NCBI RefSeq assembly: GCF_009905375.1
Contig: NC_133650.1
Span: 172,254,518 to 172,318,517, forward strand
Length of the DNA stretch: 64,000 bases
Direction of reading: 5' to 3'
Origin: Apium graveolens
Lineage: Eukaryota; Streptophyta; Magnoliopsida; Apiales; Apiaceae
A model generated the notes under the pieces. The model was not told the origin of the DNA. It did no database searches and was given only the letters and a program-made list of their open reading frames with translations. Below are positions 22,744-35,200 of this stretch, one piece after another. Made by a program: the position numbers and the translations under genes. How positions within the stretch are numbered: position 1 is the first letter of the stretch; every line of letters begins with the position of its first letter.

Positions 22744-23480
22744 ATAAGACCCAGTGTGTCTCCATGGGGAGCACCAGTATTACTTGTTAAGAAGAAAGAT
22801 GGGAGCATGAGGCTGCGCATCGACTACCCAGAGTTGAACAAGCTAACCATAAAGAACAGGTACCCGTTACCCAGAATAGACGATCTGTTCGACTAGCTAA
22901 AGGATGTTGTCTACTTTTCCAAGATTGACCTGAGAATTGGATATCACCAACTAAAGATTAAACCCGAAGATATTCCAAAGACTGCGTTCCGAACCAGGTA
23001 TGGGCACTATGAGTTCTTGGTAATGTCCTTTGGATTAACCAACGCCAAGCGACTTTCATGGATTTAATGAACAGAGTATTCAAGAAGTACTTGGACAAGT
23101 GTGTGATAGTTTTTATCGATGATATTTTAATCTACTCAAGGACCGAGGCAGAACATGCAGAGCATTTGAGGGTAGCTCTAGGAATACTCAGAGAAGAACA
23201 GTTGTTTGCCAAATTCTCGAAGTGTAAATTCTGGCGGAATGAAGTACAGTTTTTAGAACATGTGATCAATAAGGAAGGAGTATTGGTCGACCCCTCTAAG
23301 ATAGAGGCAGTCTCAAACTGGGAAAGGCCAACCACACCCATAGAGGTAAGGAGTTTTATAGGATTGGCTGGCTACTATCGTAGATTTGTACAGGATTTTG
23401 CGAAGATCACAACCCCTTTAACACAACTTACTCGTAAGACAGAGAAGTTTGAATGGACAAAAAAATGTGAGAATAGTTTT
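22744..23480 (+). pseudogene. Element A reverse transcriptase
   Basis: [40 protein letters not shown], then a TAG for Gln at 22894 and [20 protein letters not shown]. Bases are missing at the NAPATF codons near 23046, and the frame is re-entered at [12 protein letters not shown] with catalytic [10 protein letters not shown]. It ends in [11 protein letters not shown] with a TAA in place of Gln; the upstream unit at position 1 has CAA at that codon. Confidence 0.9.
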
Positions 23481-24120
23481 TAAGAATTGAAGAAAAGGTT
23501 GGTAACGGCCACGGTGTTGGCTTTGCCAGACGGAAAAGGAGATTTTGTGATATATAGTGACGCATCGCACAAAGAATTAGGATGTGTGCTTATGCATCAC
23601 AATAAGGTGATTGCGTATGCATCGAGACAACTGAAGGAATACGAGATTATATATCCTACTCATGACCTTGAGCTCGCGGAAATAGTTTTTGCCTTAAAAA
23701 TTTGGAGGCACTACTTGATGGAGAGAAGTGCGAGATTTTCATAGACCATAAGAGCCTCAAGTACATATTCACGCAGTAAGAGCTCAATATGCGTCAGAGA
23801 AAATGGTTAGAACTAATCAAGGACTATGATTGTGAGATACTCTATCATCCAGGGAAAGCCATTGTGGTGGCTGACGCCCTTAGTAGGAAGGAAAGACTCA
23901 AAATGATAATGACTTCGGAGGAATTGATAAGGGATTTCAAGAAAATGAAAATAAAAGTAAAGGTAACCAGAGCCGGAACCGAAAAGCTGTTTGAGATCTC
24001 GATGCAGCCAGAGTTATTGGAAAAGATTAGATTGTGCCAAGAAAAAGTAATGAATGAAGGCAGAGAGTCAATGACTGGAGAAGAGATCCATACCGAGAGA
24101 GATGATAAGGGGATAATGAG
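23481..24120 (+). pseudogene. Element A RNase H and tether region
   Basis: [14 protein letters not shown] and [15 protein letters not shown] are intact. The frame then breaks at [11 protein letters not shown], and the TAA in ACGCAGTAAGAGC follows. Both lesions are present at the same sites in the upstream unit (positions 240-310). The tether [20 protein letters not shown] continues to about 24040. Confidence 0.88.
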
Positions 24121-25434
24121 TTATTCCTATATGATTTGGGTTCTGAATGTTCAAGAGCTTAAAGACGAGATTTTGGATGAAAGCCATAGTTCAAGGTATT
24201 CCATTCACCCAGGGAGCACCAAGATGTATAGGGATTTAAAGGAATATTACTGGTGGCCCAACATGAAGAGGGATGTAGCATAATGGGTAAGCAAGTGTTT
24301 GACTTACCAAATAGTAAAGGCGGAGCACCAGAGACCCAGTGGACTTTTACGACCCCTGGATATTCCCGAATGGAAATGGGAACAAATAGCTATGGATTTT
24401 TTTGTAGGCTTACCAAGGACGAAAGCCAATCACGATGCCATATGGGTAATTATAGACCGACTGACAAAGTCAGATCACTTCATTCCAATCAATGAGAGAT
24501 ACACAGTCGATAGATTAGTGAACATTTACCTTAAGGAAATAGTGACGCGACATGGAGTCCCAGCGTCCAATGTCTCAGACCGAGACCCCAGATTCAACTC
24601 CATATTTTGGAGGAGCTTTCAAGAATGTGCGGGAACCAAATTAAACATGAGTAGTGCTTACCATCCCCAAACGGACGGGAAAAATGAACGGACCATCCAG
24701 ATACTAGAGGATATGTTGAGAGTCTGTGGAATAGACTTTAAAGGAAGTTGGGATGATCACTTGCCATTGATCGAGTTTTCTTATAACAATAGCTTTTATG
24801 CCAGCATTGGAATGCCACCTTACGAGGCCCTGTACGGAAGAAGGTGTCGATCTCCCTTATACTGGGATGAAGTGGGAGAGCAAAAAATGCTCGGACCCGA
24901 AGTGGTCCAAAGGACCAAAGACATAGTGGATCTCATCAGAGGACAACTTGTAGCATCCCAAGACTGACAGAAGAAGTATGCAGACTTAGCCCGAAAGGAC
25001 AAAGAATATGAAGTAGGGGACTTAGTACTGCTAAATTATCCCCTTGTAAGGGATTGATGAGGTTCGGAAAGAAAGGGAAACTAAGCCCAAGATACATTGG
25101 ACCTTTTGAGATACTAAGACGGATTGGGAAGTTAGATTATGAGCTAGCCCTACCCCCGAACCTACAACAAGTTCATAATGTGTTCCATGTGTCAATGCTA
25201 AGGAAGTATCATCGCGATGCCAGGCACATAGTGGAATACGAGCAGGTGGACATGCAAACACACCTGACTTACGTGGAGAAACCAGTGAAGATTATAGATA
25301 AAAAGGAGCAGGTGCTTCAGAACAAAGTGACCAAGCTAGTCCGAGTGCTATGGCAGAATCATAATGTGGAGGTTTCAACTTGGGAACCAGAGAGCGCAAT
25401 GCTAGAAAAGTACCCCCACCTGTTTTCTATCTGA
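24121..25434 (+). pseudogene. Element A integrase with chromodomain-like tail
   Basis: HHCC region (HSSRYSIHPGSTKMY to the damaged CLTYQ, Tyr for Cys) and core ([36 protein letters not shown]). The C-terminal [30 protein letters not shown] and VSTWEPESA to EKYPHLFSI end at TGA 25432. Lesions include TAA at 24281 (after RDVA) and TGA near 24965. A further base loss near 25035 puts the tail in another frame. Confidence 0.88.
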
Positions 25435-25453
25435 TTCCGGGACGGAATCCTTT

Positions 25454-25467
25454 TAAGGAGGGGAGAC
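25454..25467 (+). other. Polypurine tract of element A
   Basis: TAAGGAGGGGAGAC lies against the start of the 3' LTR, identical to 1971-1984. Confidence 0.88.
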
Positions 25468-28400
25468 TGTAATAACCACAAAAATTTTGGACTTTTTGTA
25501 ACCCTTATGAATAGTGATTTTGCTGATAATGCTGATTAAAAAAACTTTTCATGCCACACTATGTAGGAGTTCTTTTATTGATATTCTGAGATCTTATTAG
25601 TACTCGATATGGTATATAAGTGTATGTAAAGATCGTCAGAATCCAAATTCGAACACTTTGATTTTTCCCAAAAATCCACCAGATACCGAAAGAATTGAGT
25701 AGAAGGTAACATGATTAAAAGGATTTAAATTCAAGGGTTATAAGAAAGGATCATAAAAGGAATATAGAATATTGAGAAAGGTTTAGGGGAACCCAAGTAA
25801 TAAGATCCCGGATATGATCCCTCAAACGATTAGCAAGAACGAACGATAAATGAGTCGTACAACAATTAAACGACAAGTAATGCAAGAGAGATTAGTGCAA
25901 GGATTAAGGATGATAATCAAGCATTTAAGAAAGGATTAGCATAAAAAGATGCTTCCACCACCAAGTGATGACAAGTGGCAAATGATGAAGTCACCAAGGT
26001 GATGTCATACTTAGTCACACTCCACTCACTTTAATCAACCAATTAATCACCCAAATATCCCATTCACTTCCATTTTCCACCACAAACACATTTAACAAAG
26101 TAAAACCCCTCCTAAGAACAATTGCTCTCGGCCTTCTTCATTTTTCAAGAGGAAAAATTCCAAAAATCAAGATCCAAGCTTTGTTAAATTACAAGGTAAT
26201 TACCCAAGGTCCCTTATGATTAGTTATGGCTACCCTAGGAGTTTAAGCTCCAAATTCCTTCACAATCTCTTTCAATTAATCAAGGAAGAAGATGATGAAT
26301 AGTGTTTTCAAGTTACTAACTTTGTTTTCTTAGTTTCTCCTTTAAGATCCAAGCATTCCTAAGCTATCTCAAGGCTTCTTAAGGCTTCCTAGCTACTCTA
26401 ATCACTCCAAGGAAGGTATAACACCTCCAAACCCTAATTTACTTTGAGTACTAGGATTGATTTTGATTGTTATAGTAAATGAGAAGCATGATGCTTGTGT
26501 GTTTAGAGTTTGGATTGGATTTGTAGTGATTTGGATGATTGAACCTTGTTTATAGTTAATAAAACTTAAGTATAGTTAGTAGTTCATGTTTGGAGTTGAA
26601 TGAATTGGAAACTCTTGAGATTTGGGACTGATGTAGTAAGGTTTGGATGAGGGTTGGTTGTATTGTTGGTTGTGAGTTGAATTGTGGTTGTTTGGAGAGG
26701 TTTAAAACTTGGTAATCGCGTAAACATAGCCGTCGTAATTCCCAATTTCATACAACTGCTTTTTCTTAGTGTTTGGAACAGAGAGCTAACTGTTGAATCT
26801 GTGACTTTGCCATTTTTAGCTAGATTGTGTCATAATATTCATTTTGATATGTGGTTCGCTTGAATCCGATGTACGGTTTAGGAGAAACGACCTTTTTAAG
26901 TAACGGCATTCCGCGAACGTACCATTACCCCTCGCTTTACTTTGAAACCTTGGTTAAGGTCCTTAAATGACTAATTGGAGTATGAAACAATTATATAAGG
27001 TTAATAGATCAGTTTTCAGAGTATTCGCGAAAGAATCTCCTTAAAATTCGTAACAGTTAATTTATTAAAAATGGTGGAGCCGAGGGTACTCGAGTAACTT
27101 ATGTGAATCGTTAAGCGCAAAAGCGAACATTAGGGTCTAATTGGTTAAAGACTAGTTTCTTAAGCAACAGTGGTTTAATTCCAACTTATATGCTATTTAT
27201 AGGTTACCAGACTCGCCCCAGGCCTTTTACCACCCCCAGTAGCTCAGGCAAGTTTTCTACCCGTTGTATTGTTGTTGTGATGTAAATATATTGATGCATT
27301 ATCTTGAGATAAGTACATGACTATTATTAGCAAATCTTGCGATATATTGGAGCATGTTAATATGGTATATATATGCATATTGTGAAATCTTTATATTCTA
27401 TTATCAATTCAAATGCTTATAAACTACATAATACCTATGCTAAAAATTAGCAGTAGTTGTGTATACCCTTAGTATAGGGAGGGGACCCAAAGGTGAACAT
27501 TTTTCTAAACCAGGAGTCGATGTTTCCGAGTATAATATATATATATACATATAGTTTTCTATAACTATCAATCGGATAAGGTATATCCAATAGTTTTGTA
27601 TAATAATCAAATTTATTTTCGATTATTCAAATAAAGATCGTACTTTCGTATAAGTATATCTCTGGTTATTTATTATTCATTTCAAGTATGAGTTTTAAAA
27701 CTTCTACTTCAATTATTTTTATAAAGATTATCCTTATGGGAATATTATTTAAATAATAATATTCAGATATTTTCTAACATATCGGGAATGACTTATTTTA
27801 TTAAATCATCATTACTCTAAACATTCTTTAATATGTTTTCGAGTCTTGAAAATGATTTTAAAAGTTAGAGCGGATCCCAAAACTCATTTTTAGATTTAAG
27901 ATCTTACTTTTGAAGGGGATTTAAATACTTGCTCAAAACCTGAGGAATCCGGCTCTGTGGTGTATTTTATATTCGCAACGAGGTTGCTGTTTTGAGAAAA
28001 CATTTTGATTACTTGCCCAACGTTCAGGAAGTAAGTCCATCTACTTGAGTCGGCATAAGCAACATGGGCTCAATGGGCATCCATGAAAGTGTAAGTGGCT
28101 CAGTGGGAGTCCATCAATGCGTAAGTGGCTGAATGGCAGTCCAACATAGGTCCTAATACGGCCAGGGTGATGACCAGTGGGGAATTCGTCCATCTACTAG
28201 TAGAAAAGGTTACTTATTGGTATCTTTGCCTGATCAGCAAGATATCAGGTTTATGCCAAAGTATCTTCTTTCCAAAATTCTTGGGAATGACAACTCTGCT
28301 TATACTTTTAATAGCAGAAGATTGTATATATATATGGGTATATATATATCGGGACTAATGAAGTATCTCGTAACTTCATTCTTTCAACTGATATTTCAAA

Positions 28401-29099
28401 GACTGAATCCATTCAAGTCCTATCTTGTAGTCCCATCTACGTGAAGAACTTCGGAAACTTATTATACTTTTGAGCAGTAGTAGTTCAAGTAGTTTTCTAA
28501 AATGATATAAGTATAGTGAAGTATTTGGTAACTTCATCTCCCTTTTAGCTTATATCCAGTAAGTAATTATCTTACATTTGATAAAGATTCCAGTAAGTTA
28601 TCTAGTTAGATACTTGCATTATTGATTACACTATATATTATCTTGCGAGCTATAATGCTCACTCTTGCTTCATTTCTTCATCACACAACAACAGTTAGGA
28701 AGGATGGCCAGACTCAAGCAAACCCAGTGCATGAGTATGGGAAGCGTCCCGCGTCTTCCCGTTGATATCATAGCTGCTATAGCTGCAGAGGTAGATCTAT
28801 CTGTAGATCAAGCATTCTACTTTTGGGAATCAATTATGTAAAGTTATAACTTGTTGCAGATAATGGCAATTAACTGTAAACTTATTAAGTAATCATTTTG
28901 GGTTGTAATAAATTTTAAAATATGGATTCAAGGACCTGTACTTATTTCAATTTCATCTCTGAGACTATAACGGGTTGTGGTGTGTGTTATTGTGGGGTCA
29001 CAACACGAGGTTGTTTATTTTTAATTAAGTTTAGTGATATTTATGGAAATAAAGACCGTGACGACCCGGATCCCTGACCCCAGATCTGCGGGTGTTACA
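25468..29099 (+). repeat. 3' LTR of element A (A2)
   Basis: 3632 bp, TGTAATAACC to GGTGTTACA, aligned along its whole length with 1985-5634. It carries the same internal landmarks: TATA-like box at 25613, donor AAG|GTATAAC at 26416, acceptor CAACAACAG ending at 28694, and the H3-tail-like ORF at 28704. Confidence 0.93.
28704..28841 (+). CDS. Histone H3 tail-like short ORF in LTR A2 (45 residues)
   Basis: It opens MARLKQTQCMSMGSVPRLPV, then DIIAAIAAEVDLSVDQAF and more to TAA at 28839. There is no internal stop, but the RK of copies A1 and A3 is replaced by CM. The first seven residues match the H3 tail at MAR and KQT. The ATG lies 9 nt after CAACAACAG. After Met removal the peptide would expose Ala-Arg. 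Function unknown. Confidence 0.55.
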   Translation: MARLKQTQCMSMGSVPRLPVDIIAAIAAEVDLSVDQAFYFWESIM

Positions 29100-31950
29100 A
29101 CGATGGCTTTTTAGGAGCTGAATGGAACCAAATTTTTGGTTATTTTGTTGCACTCAAGTTTAAGAACAAAAATCGTTTTCTTAATTAAAAAAAACCTTTG
29201 CATTTCATTGATTCCTGTAGTCCTTTTCATATCAAGTCATTCATGTTAGTATAGACTCTTGCATGTTGATCAAAATCATGTTTTCTTAGTTAAAAATCTT
29301 TGCATGTTATTGATTTCTATGATCCTTGTTTTATTAAGTCATGCATGTTGATTTAACCATTTGCATGTTGGCTAAAACTAGGTTTTATCATGAGTTTCCT
29401 AGTTAAACCTTTTCTCATGTCATGTTTTACTTGAGATATAGATGTATGAGTACTTGCATGTTTGTTTTAGTACTAAAAGTTCTAAGTGCTAATAGTGTAC
29501 ATTTGTGATTAGTTATCATATGGTTAAGTGCTTATATTTGTCTTCGAATTTGACTTGCATGCACTAGATAATATCTTATTTTTCTTAAATAAAGTATTTT
29601 AAATTGTTAATCGAATTTATTTATTCAAAATTATGATTTTACATGAGGCTTATATTCGAATATATACATGATAAATTCAAAAATGTGATTAAGTGTTATG
29701 CATGCTTAGTTATGTTTATATAATGATTTATTTTACTAATTTTGGAGTATGGGATGATCTCATAGGTATATAATAGGAAGAAAAAGATGGCTATTAGTTT
29801 AGTTTTGATTTTCCCTATTGTAAAGTTGGGATAAGTTGAATGGAATCAAGGAGAAAAGGGTAGTGTAGTTCGATTCATGAGTAGAGATTTTGTCGAAAGT
29901 TCAGGGAATTTTGATTGAGCATTAGTGAGGCCCTAGGAGGCCCAAGATCTAGAGTGTTGGGATTTGATATAATCTTAAGTCCCGTGGCCATAGATTTAGG
30001 AAAACATTTTGTTTTGGCGGGTGCATTGGTATAAAACCGAGAGCAACCCAAAACAAGGACAGTTTTGGTGTGAGAGTGTTTATGGTCTAGTATAGGCTAA
30101 ATTTGAGTAGTTAAGTTTAGGGAAGTTTATCAATCCATTAGAATCAACCTTAGAGCAATATTAGTGGGTTTTAAGTTGGTTAAAATAGGGCAGTTGGCAA
30201 ACTTACAACTGCAGAATTAAGTCAACTTTATAGGAAGCCATAAGTAGGCCCAAGTGAGGCCTTAGTGTCAAACCATGTTCAAGAGTTATTTTTATGAGTT
30301 AGGAGTTAGTAAAAGTCATATTTAACTGAATTCACTAATTAGAAAGGTTTGTTTTTTCCAAGGCACGCAAGGTGTTTCCGAATGGTGCATTCGGGAAGGT
30401 TGGGTTTGTGTAAGGTGTTTATGAGTTCAAATAGGTGAGGCTTAGGTGCAAATTGACACTTATAAGATAGATTAAGGTCAGTGAAAGAGATTGTGCTAAG
30501 AAGAAGTCAAGAGAATTGGATTATAGTTCTTGGAATTGCAAGTTGAGTGACTAGGATTGAGATATAGGAAGATTTGAGTGATCAGGGGTAGAATGTCTTG
30601 AGATCGTCCGATACTCGTATGATTATGTAAACTGAATGCCATGTTGCTATGTGACTGCATGTAATTAAATGTGATTATGTGCTCTAAGTGATTATATGGT
30701 AGAAATGCATAATAATAAGTATAGTCATGTGCATAAGACCTATATGTTGCATTGGGGTCGTATGGTGTATAAGCATAAGATATGTTTACTGGCGAGATTT
30801 ATTATATGTGTAGGTTCAAGAGAAGATAGATGAAAGACTCTTGCCATCAAATTTGATTAAGGGAGCTCAAGGTTATTTTTATGTTAGCTAAGGACTTTAG
30901 TAAGAGGCAAGTATTCCGGAACTTTCTTGATATATTACAAGTGCCCCTCCACTTCTTTTATATCTCATTTTGTACAACTCTTTTCCTTAACCTATTGGTA
31001 ATAGTCATGTTTCTTTCAAAACTTTCTTCCTTAGTCATTGAACCTTATGATACCATAATTATGATTCTTGATCTTATAAATTATGCGATATTCCCATGAT
31101 TTGTTATTCCTATTCTCAAATGATTGATCTTTCGTCTCTAATGACCCCACTTGTAAGATAATGATTCCTTTCTTGATAAGATCCTTGTACTTCTAATCCT
31201 TTAACTTTTGATTGTAAATCTATATCCTAGAATCCTTTAATAATGGAATGATTGATATCCTTACTTAGAATCTTTGGAATTCACCCCTGGCATCAATTTA
31301 TAAAAGATACTTGCTTAAAAGAGAAATTTCAAATGAATAAATGTTTTCTTGAGATTTTTGAATTGGACTAAGACGCAAGCACCTTTCAAACTTGTGTATT
31401 AGGCTTAAAAGTTTCTTAGGGATCTCAATAAAAATTTGTTAGAACCCGGCGAGGTTCAGGATTACTTCACAACTGATCACCGGCTGTAATCCGTTTCGTC
31501 ATAAAATAATTTTGAGCAAGGTTTTGATTTAATTTTTTTGACTTGTATAATTATGCCATCTACCTTTCTTTGAATTACGACTTGTTATATTTATGTTCAT
31601 TATATATCTTGCTGAACATTTGGCTCACTTATTGCTATTTATCCTATGTTATTTCAGCTAGAAAGTATGGTTAGATTCAAGCAGACTGCTCGTAAGACTA
31701 CCAATGGAGATGCTGAGGCCTATTTGAGAGCTCAGGTTGTTTAGCCGTGTCTGTGTGAGGCTCGATGATTCTATATAAGTTGTAATAGTTGTTAGTGTTG
31801 GGATGTTAAAACACTAAACCTTTGCAATCTTGGATTATTTTGTAATCAACCGTTTGTAATATATTTAATTATCGGTTGTTATCATTTGCCATATTTTGGT
31901 TTTATTTTTGGGTCATTAAAATCATTCTAATTTTATTTTTATTTACTCAA
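29100..31950 (+). repeat. 3' part of a broken gypsy-type LTR of another family
   Basis: No match to LTR A or B over most of its length, no gene, AT-rich. Near its right end are the landmarks of the other gypsy LTRs in the same order and spacing: GGCTCACT (31622), pyrimidine-rich tract, ATTTCAG (31651-31657), 9 nt, ATG of an H3-tail-like ORF, then about 200 bp of AT-rich DNA. The expected terminal GTTACA is missing, so the LTR is truncated where S1 begins. Its left part may have been removed when A inserted. Confidence 0.5.
31667..31744 (+). CDS. Histone H3 tail-like short ORF (25 residues) in broken LTR
   Basis: The peptide begins MVRFKQTARKTTNGDA and ends YLRAQVV before TAG. KQTARK is identical to H3 residues 4-9, and KQTARKTTNGDA agrees with KQTARKSTGGKA at nine of twelve positions. 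It lies 9 nt after TTATTTCAG. This LTR is otherwise unlike A and B, so the shared peptide is either an ancient inherited component or convergent. Confidence 0.6.
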   Translation: MVRFKQTARKTTNGDAEAYLRAQVV

Positions 31951-32003
31951 ATAAAAATTGAAAAAATTCATTCCATTCAGGACAACACATGATATTTATT
32001 TGA

Positions 32004-32170
32004 CATCTCGGTAAGTCACTATCTAGTTCTCGACAAGAGTCGGGAAAGTGATATCTCAAAAGGTATCTATTCATTCACGTGACTTCTCGATAAGAAAATC
32101 CCAACCGTTTATTCCTACTTCTCGAAAAGTCACTTACCTTTTTATATAAATACCCAGACATCTCGATATA
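32004..32170 (+). promoter_or_regulatory. Internal promoter of the S1 env-like ORF
   Basis: TTTTTATATAAATACCC (TATA box 32144-32153) lies about 140 bp before the ATG at 32289, with a pyrimidine-rich leader. Upstream are several copies of a TCTCGATAAGTCAC-like motif (32006, 32131 and weaker ones at 32030-32100). The same motif forms a dense array in the S1 LTR. Promoter role inferred. Confidence 0.55.
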
Positions 32171-32288
32171 ACCCATCTTTACACTTTCGAGATCTCAATT
32201 GACCTAGTTTTTGTAAACCTTAAGCGCTCTCTCTTTTCGAGTTCTTTCTCTTTAAAATTTCTTACCCACTCAAATTTATACACTCACA

Positions 32289-35200
32289 ATGGATGCAAAT
32301 AATATTAGAGCTTTCATCCCAAAGGAGGGCACCAACTACTTGGCTTTCACAAATGCTAACCAGGCTCCAGATAGCTTCAAATGTTTTGTGAAGTTTCTTT
32401 CTGAGTCATATCTTACAGGTGCTCTTACTGCCAATCCAATCCTGTATCTGGATGTACTCAATGATTTCTAGAACTCTTCCATGGTCAAAACTGTAATGCA
32501 TGATGACCAAGTTGTGTCCCTGGTGATGAACTGCTCAATTCAAGGCAGACAAATGGAATTTGATGCTATGGATGTCAACAATGCACTGCGCATTCCTACA
32601 ACCAGCATGGTGGAAGTACCAATTCAACAGGAGTTAGATGAGTTTATGAATTTCATAAACTACAGTGAGAAGATCAATCTGTCCAGCTTGAAAAAGAAGA
32701 ATCTCAAGAGGGAATGGTCTTTTCTCTTTGATGCCATTGTGAGAGCTTTCACCTGCAGGAAGACTGGGTATGACAATATATCCAGTGTGGTCCAGAAACT
32801 GATGTTCTCCATGGCTCATAATAGGCACATAAATGTGCATTATTGATACTGGATGAACTCGGTACCAGGCTCACAATGCCCTTGGAGACTAGAGGTAAGA
32901 AAATTTTCTTTCCTAGATTTATTATGTCTACTTCAAGTCATAAAGTTACATACATACATATGGTTGAAGGTATTGATAGAAACAAAATAGGAAATTGTAA
33001 GCAAATGTCCAAAATTTTATTTGTGTCACTTACTACAAAGAATAAGGTGGAGGTAGCACTAAATCTCACTAGCTTCATGTTAGAATGATTTACGACCTAC
33101 CCCTACCTTATATGAGGTCAAGTGTCATTTCTAATACAGTTATGGCTCTTGTACCTATGGAAGTACAAATACAGGAAAACCAACAGGGGCCTTCCACAAC
33201 TGAGACCCTTTCTTCATTACCACTAGAAGCTAGGAAACCAACCACTTCATCCTCTCAACAGGCTAGAGTGAGTAAAAAGAAGAGAAAGCAGGCACCTGTA
33301 AATGTCATAAATTAGAGTGCCGAGGATCAAACAAAACTAGAGTCTCACCTAGTCTAGAAGCCAAAGAAGACAAGAAAAATTGAGCTGACCACTGATGAAG
33401 CTACCTCTGTATCTTCCCAACAGGATGCAGTTGTAAAAGAGGGAACTAAACAGATTCTAGAGGCACCGTCTCAACAAGGAGTCTCTATTGAAAAAAGCAC
33501 TCTCCCCGGTGAAACCTGTATAAAGTCTGCACCCCAACTTGAGCACCCTCAAGTTGGTGAAAGAAGAAATATGGTTGATACTAACACTGAGAGCACATCA
33601 CTTGAAGTTCCATCATCCATTCAGAGGGAGCTTCCAACACTCAATGCTAACGTCATAACTCTTATATCTAAACTTTCTTCTTCATATAATGAAACACATG
33701 AATCCACTTCTCAAGTGATTCCAAACTTAAGTGACACGGTTCAAGAAACTGTGATCACCACCCAGGAACTACATTTAGATGGTGAGAGGCTACAAGATGG
33801 GGTAGACCTTAATGACACCATCAAAACCATGGAGGTTATATCATTTTTAACTGAAGACCTTGTGGATGTTACTCAAGCACTTTCATGTGCCAAACAATCT
33901 CCAGAGATTGACATGTTGGAGGGTAGTACTCCTAAGGGGGAGCTATTTAAATCCTCTCCAATTCAATTGGAGGTTCCTCAAGTAGGGACAACTCCCCTCA
34001 AAACCCTAGCTGAAATTGCTTTGTCAATTCAAGTTGGGAGTAAAATTCCCAATGATCCAGCTATTGGGGAGGCAAGTATAGCACATTTAAGTGCCAGATT
34101 TTTGTAAGAAGAACAAGGGTTTGAGGCTATGGTAAATGATAGTAATCTAGTCAACTCCCCACCAATTTAAATGGAGGTTCCCACTAGTGGTGAATAACAA
34201 ACTATCACAACCACAATAATAACTATGAGTCCAACTGTGACTCCTGTCACAGGGTTACCTACTACCTCCATACCATCTACCTCAAACTCTACACCACAAC
34301 CTTCACACCTTATCTCTCAATGGATGCAGGATGCTCAAGCCCAACCTACTACAGTTGATGATCTTTTCGTTGAGCAACTTACAGGCCTAGCCAATATCAC
34401 CCAACACCTCCTCACAATAAATATGCCAAACCAAGACTATCAAACTATACTACTGTCCTACAAGGAGGATGTTGAAGAGAAATAGGAGAAAATTGCATAA
34501 GAAGTAGATGGTAATGTGGATGCGTGGCTTTCTAAGGATCTTACTATAACAATGGAGGAGGCCTTAGCAAAATTCAGGGAAGAATATATAACCATCTTTG
34601 GAAGTAATGCTAAGGTCCTCACACCTCAGGAAGTGTAGAATGCAGTGACAGAGGTGTATAAAGCACAGTTAAAGGCCTATCACCACAGTGGAAGAGCTAT
34701 GGAAAACACTCTGGTCAAGCATCAAGATGAGGTGAAGAAATTGGTGAATGGCATAATTGATGAGCTAATGCCTACATTTCAAGACATTAAGACTAAGTTC
34801 AAAAAGTTTTCTTACAAACTTCAAGCCCTCTCTAACTCCTATACAAGAAAATGTGTCTAAGCCGAGAGATTCTTTCAGAGCTCTACATGAAGTGATCCAG
34901 AAGTAAATCGCTCAACACAATGACTCAAAGGTCAAACTGGATCAACTTTATAAAGCTATATTTGAACCTTCAGCATTGGTCATAGAGAGGGTCAAGAATG
35001 TTGTGCAAACTTCTGTTGGTACTTTGGCAGCATCTAGATCACACCAATCTATGTCTACCTCTACAAACCTACAAATCCAAAACTTGCAGGCTAAAATCTC
35101 ATCTCCACAATCCTCAAATGATTCTTTGACAACTCAAGTCTCCCAACTGACAGCTTTGGTGCAAACTCCACAACAAGATATAAGGTCCCTAGTAGACACT

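Larger units (their letters stand above)
1985..29099 (+). mobile_element. Element A: Tekay/Del-like Ty3/gypsy retrotransposon, defective, split by element B
   Basis: Order on the + strand: LTR (1985-5634), primer site, pre-gag ORF (5847), insertion of element B (6429-20241), end of the pre-gag ORF, gag, protease, reverse transcriptase, RNase H, integrase with chromodomain-like tail (20730-25434), polypurine tract, LTR (25468-29099). Without B it is about 13.3 kb. At least four frameshifts and several stops make it non-autonomous. Target duplication cannot be tested because the left LTR abuts another A-type pol rather than flanking DNA. Confidence 0.9.

Noticed and set aside
30881..31099. 72-codon frame MLAKDFSKRQVFRNFLDILQ as a membrane protein gene
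   Set aside because: Hydrophobic translation of AT-rich LTR sequence, with no homologous frame in the other LTRs.
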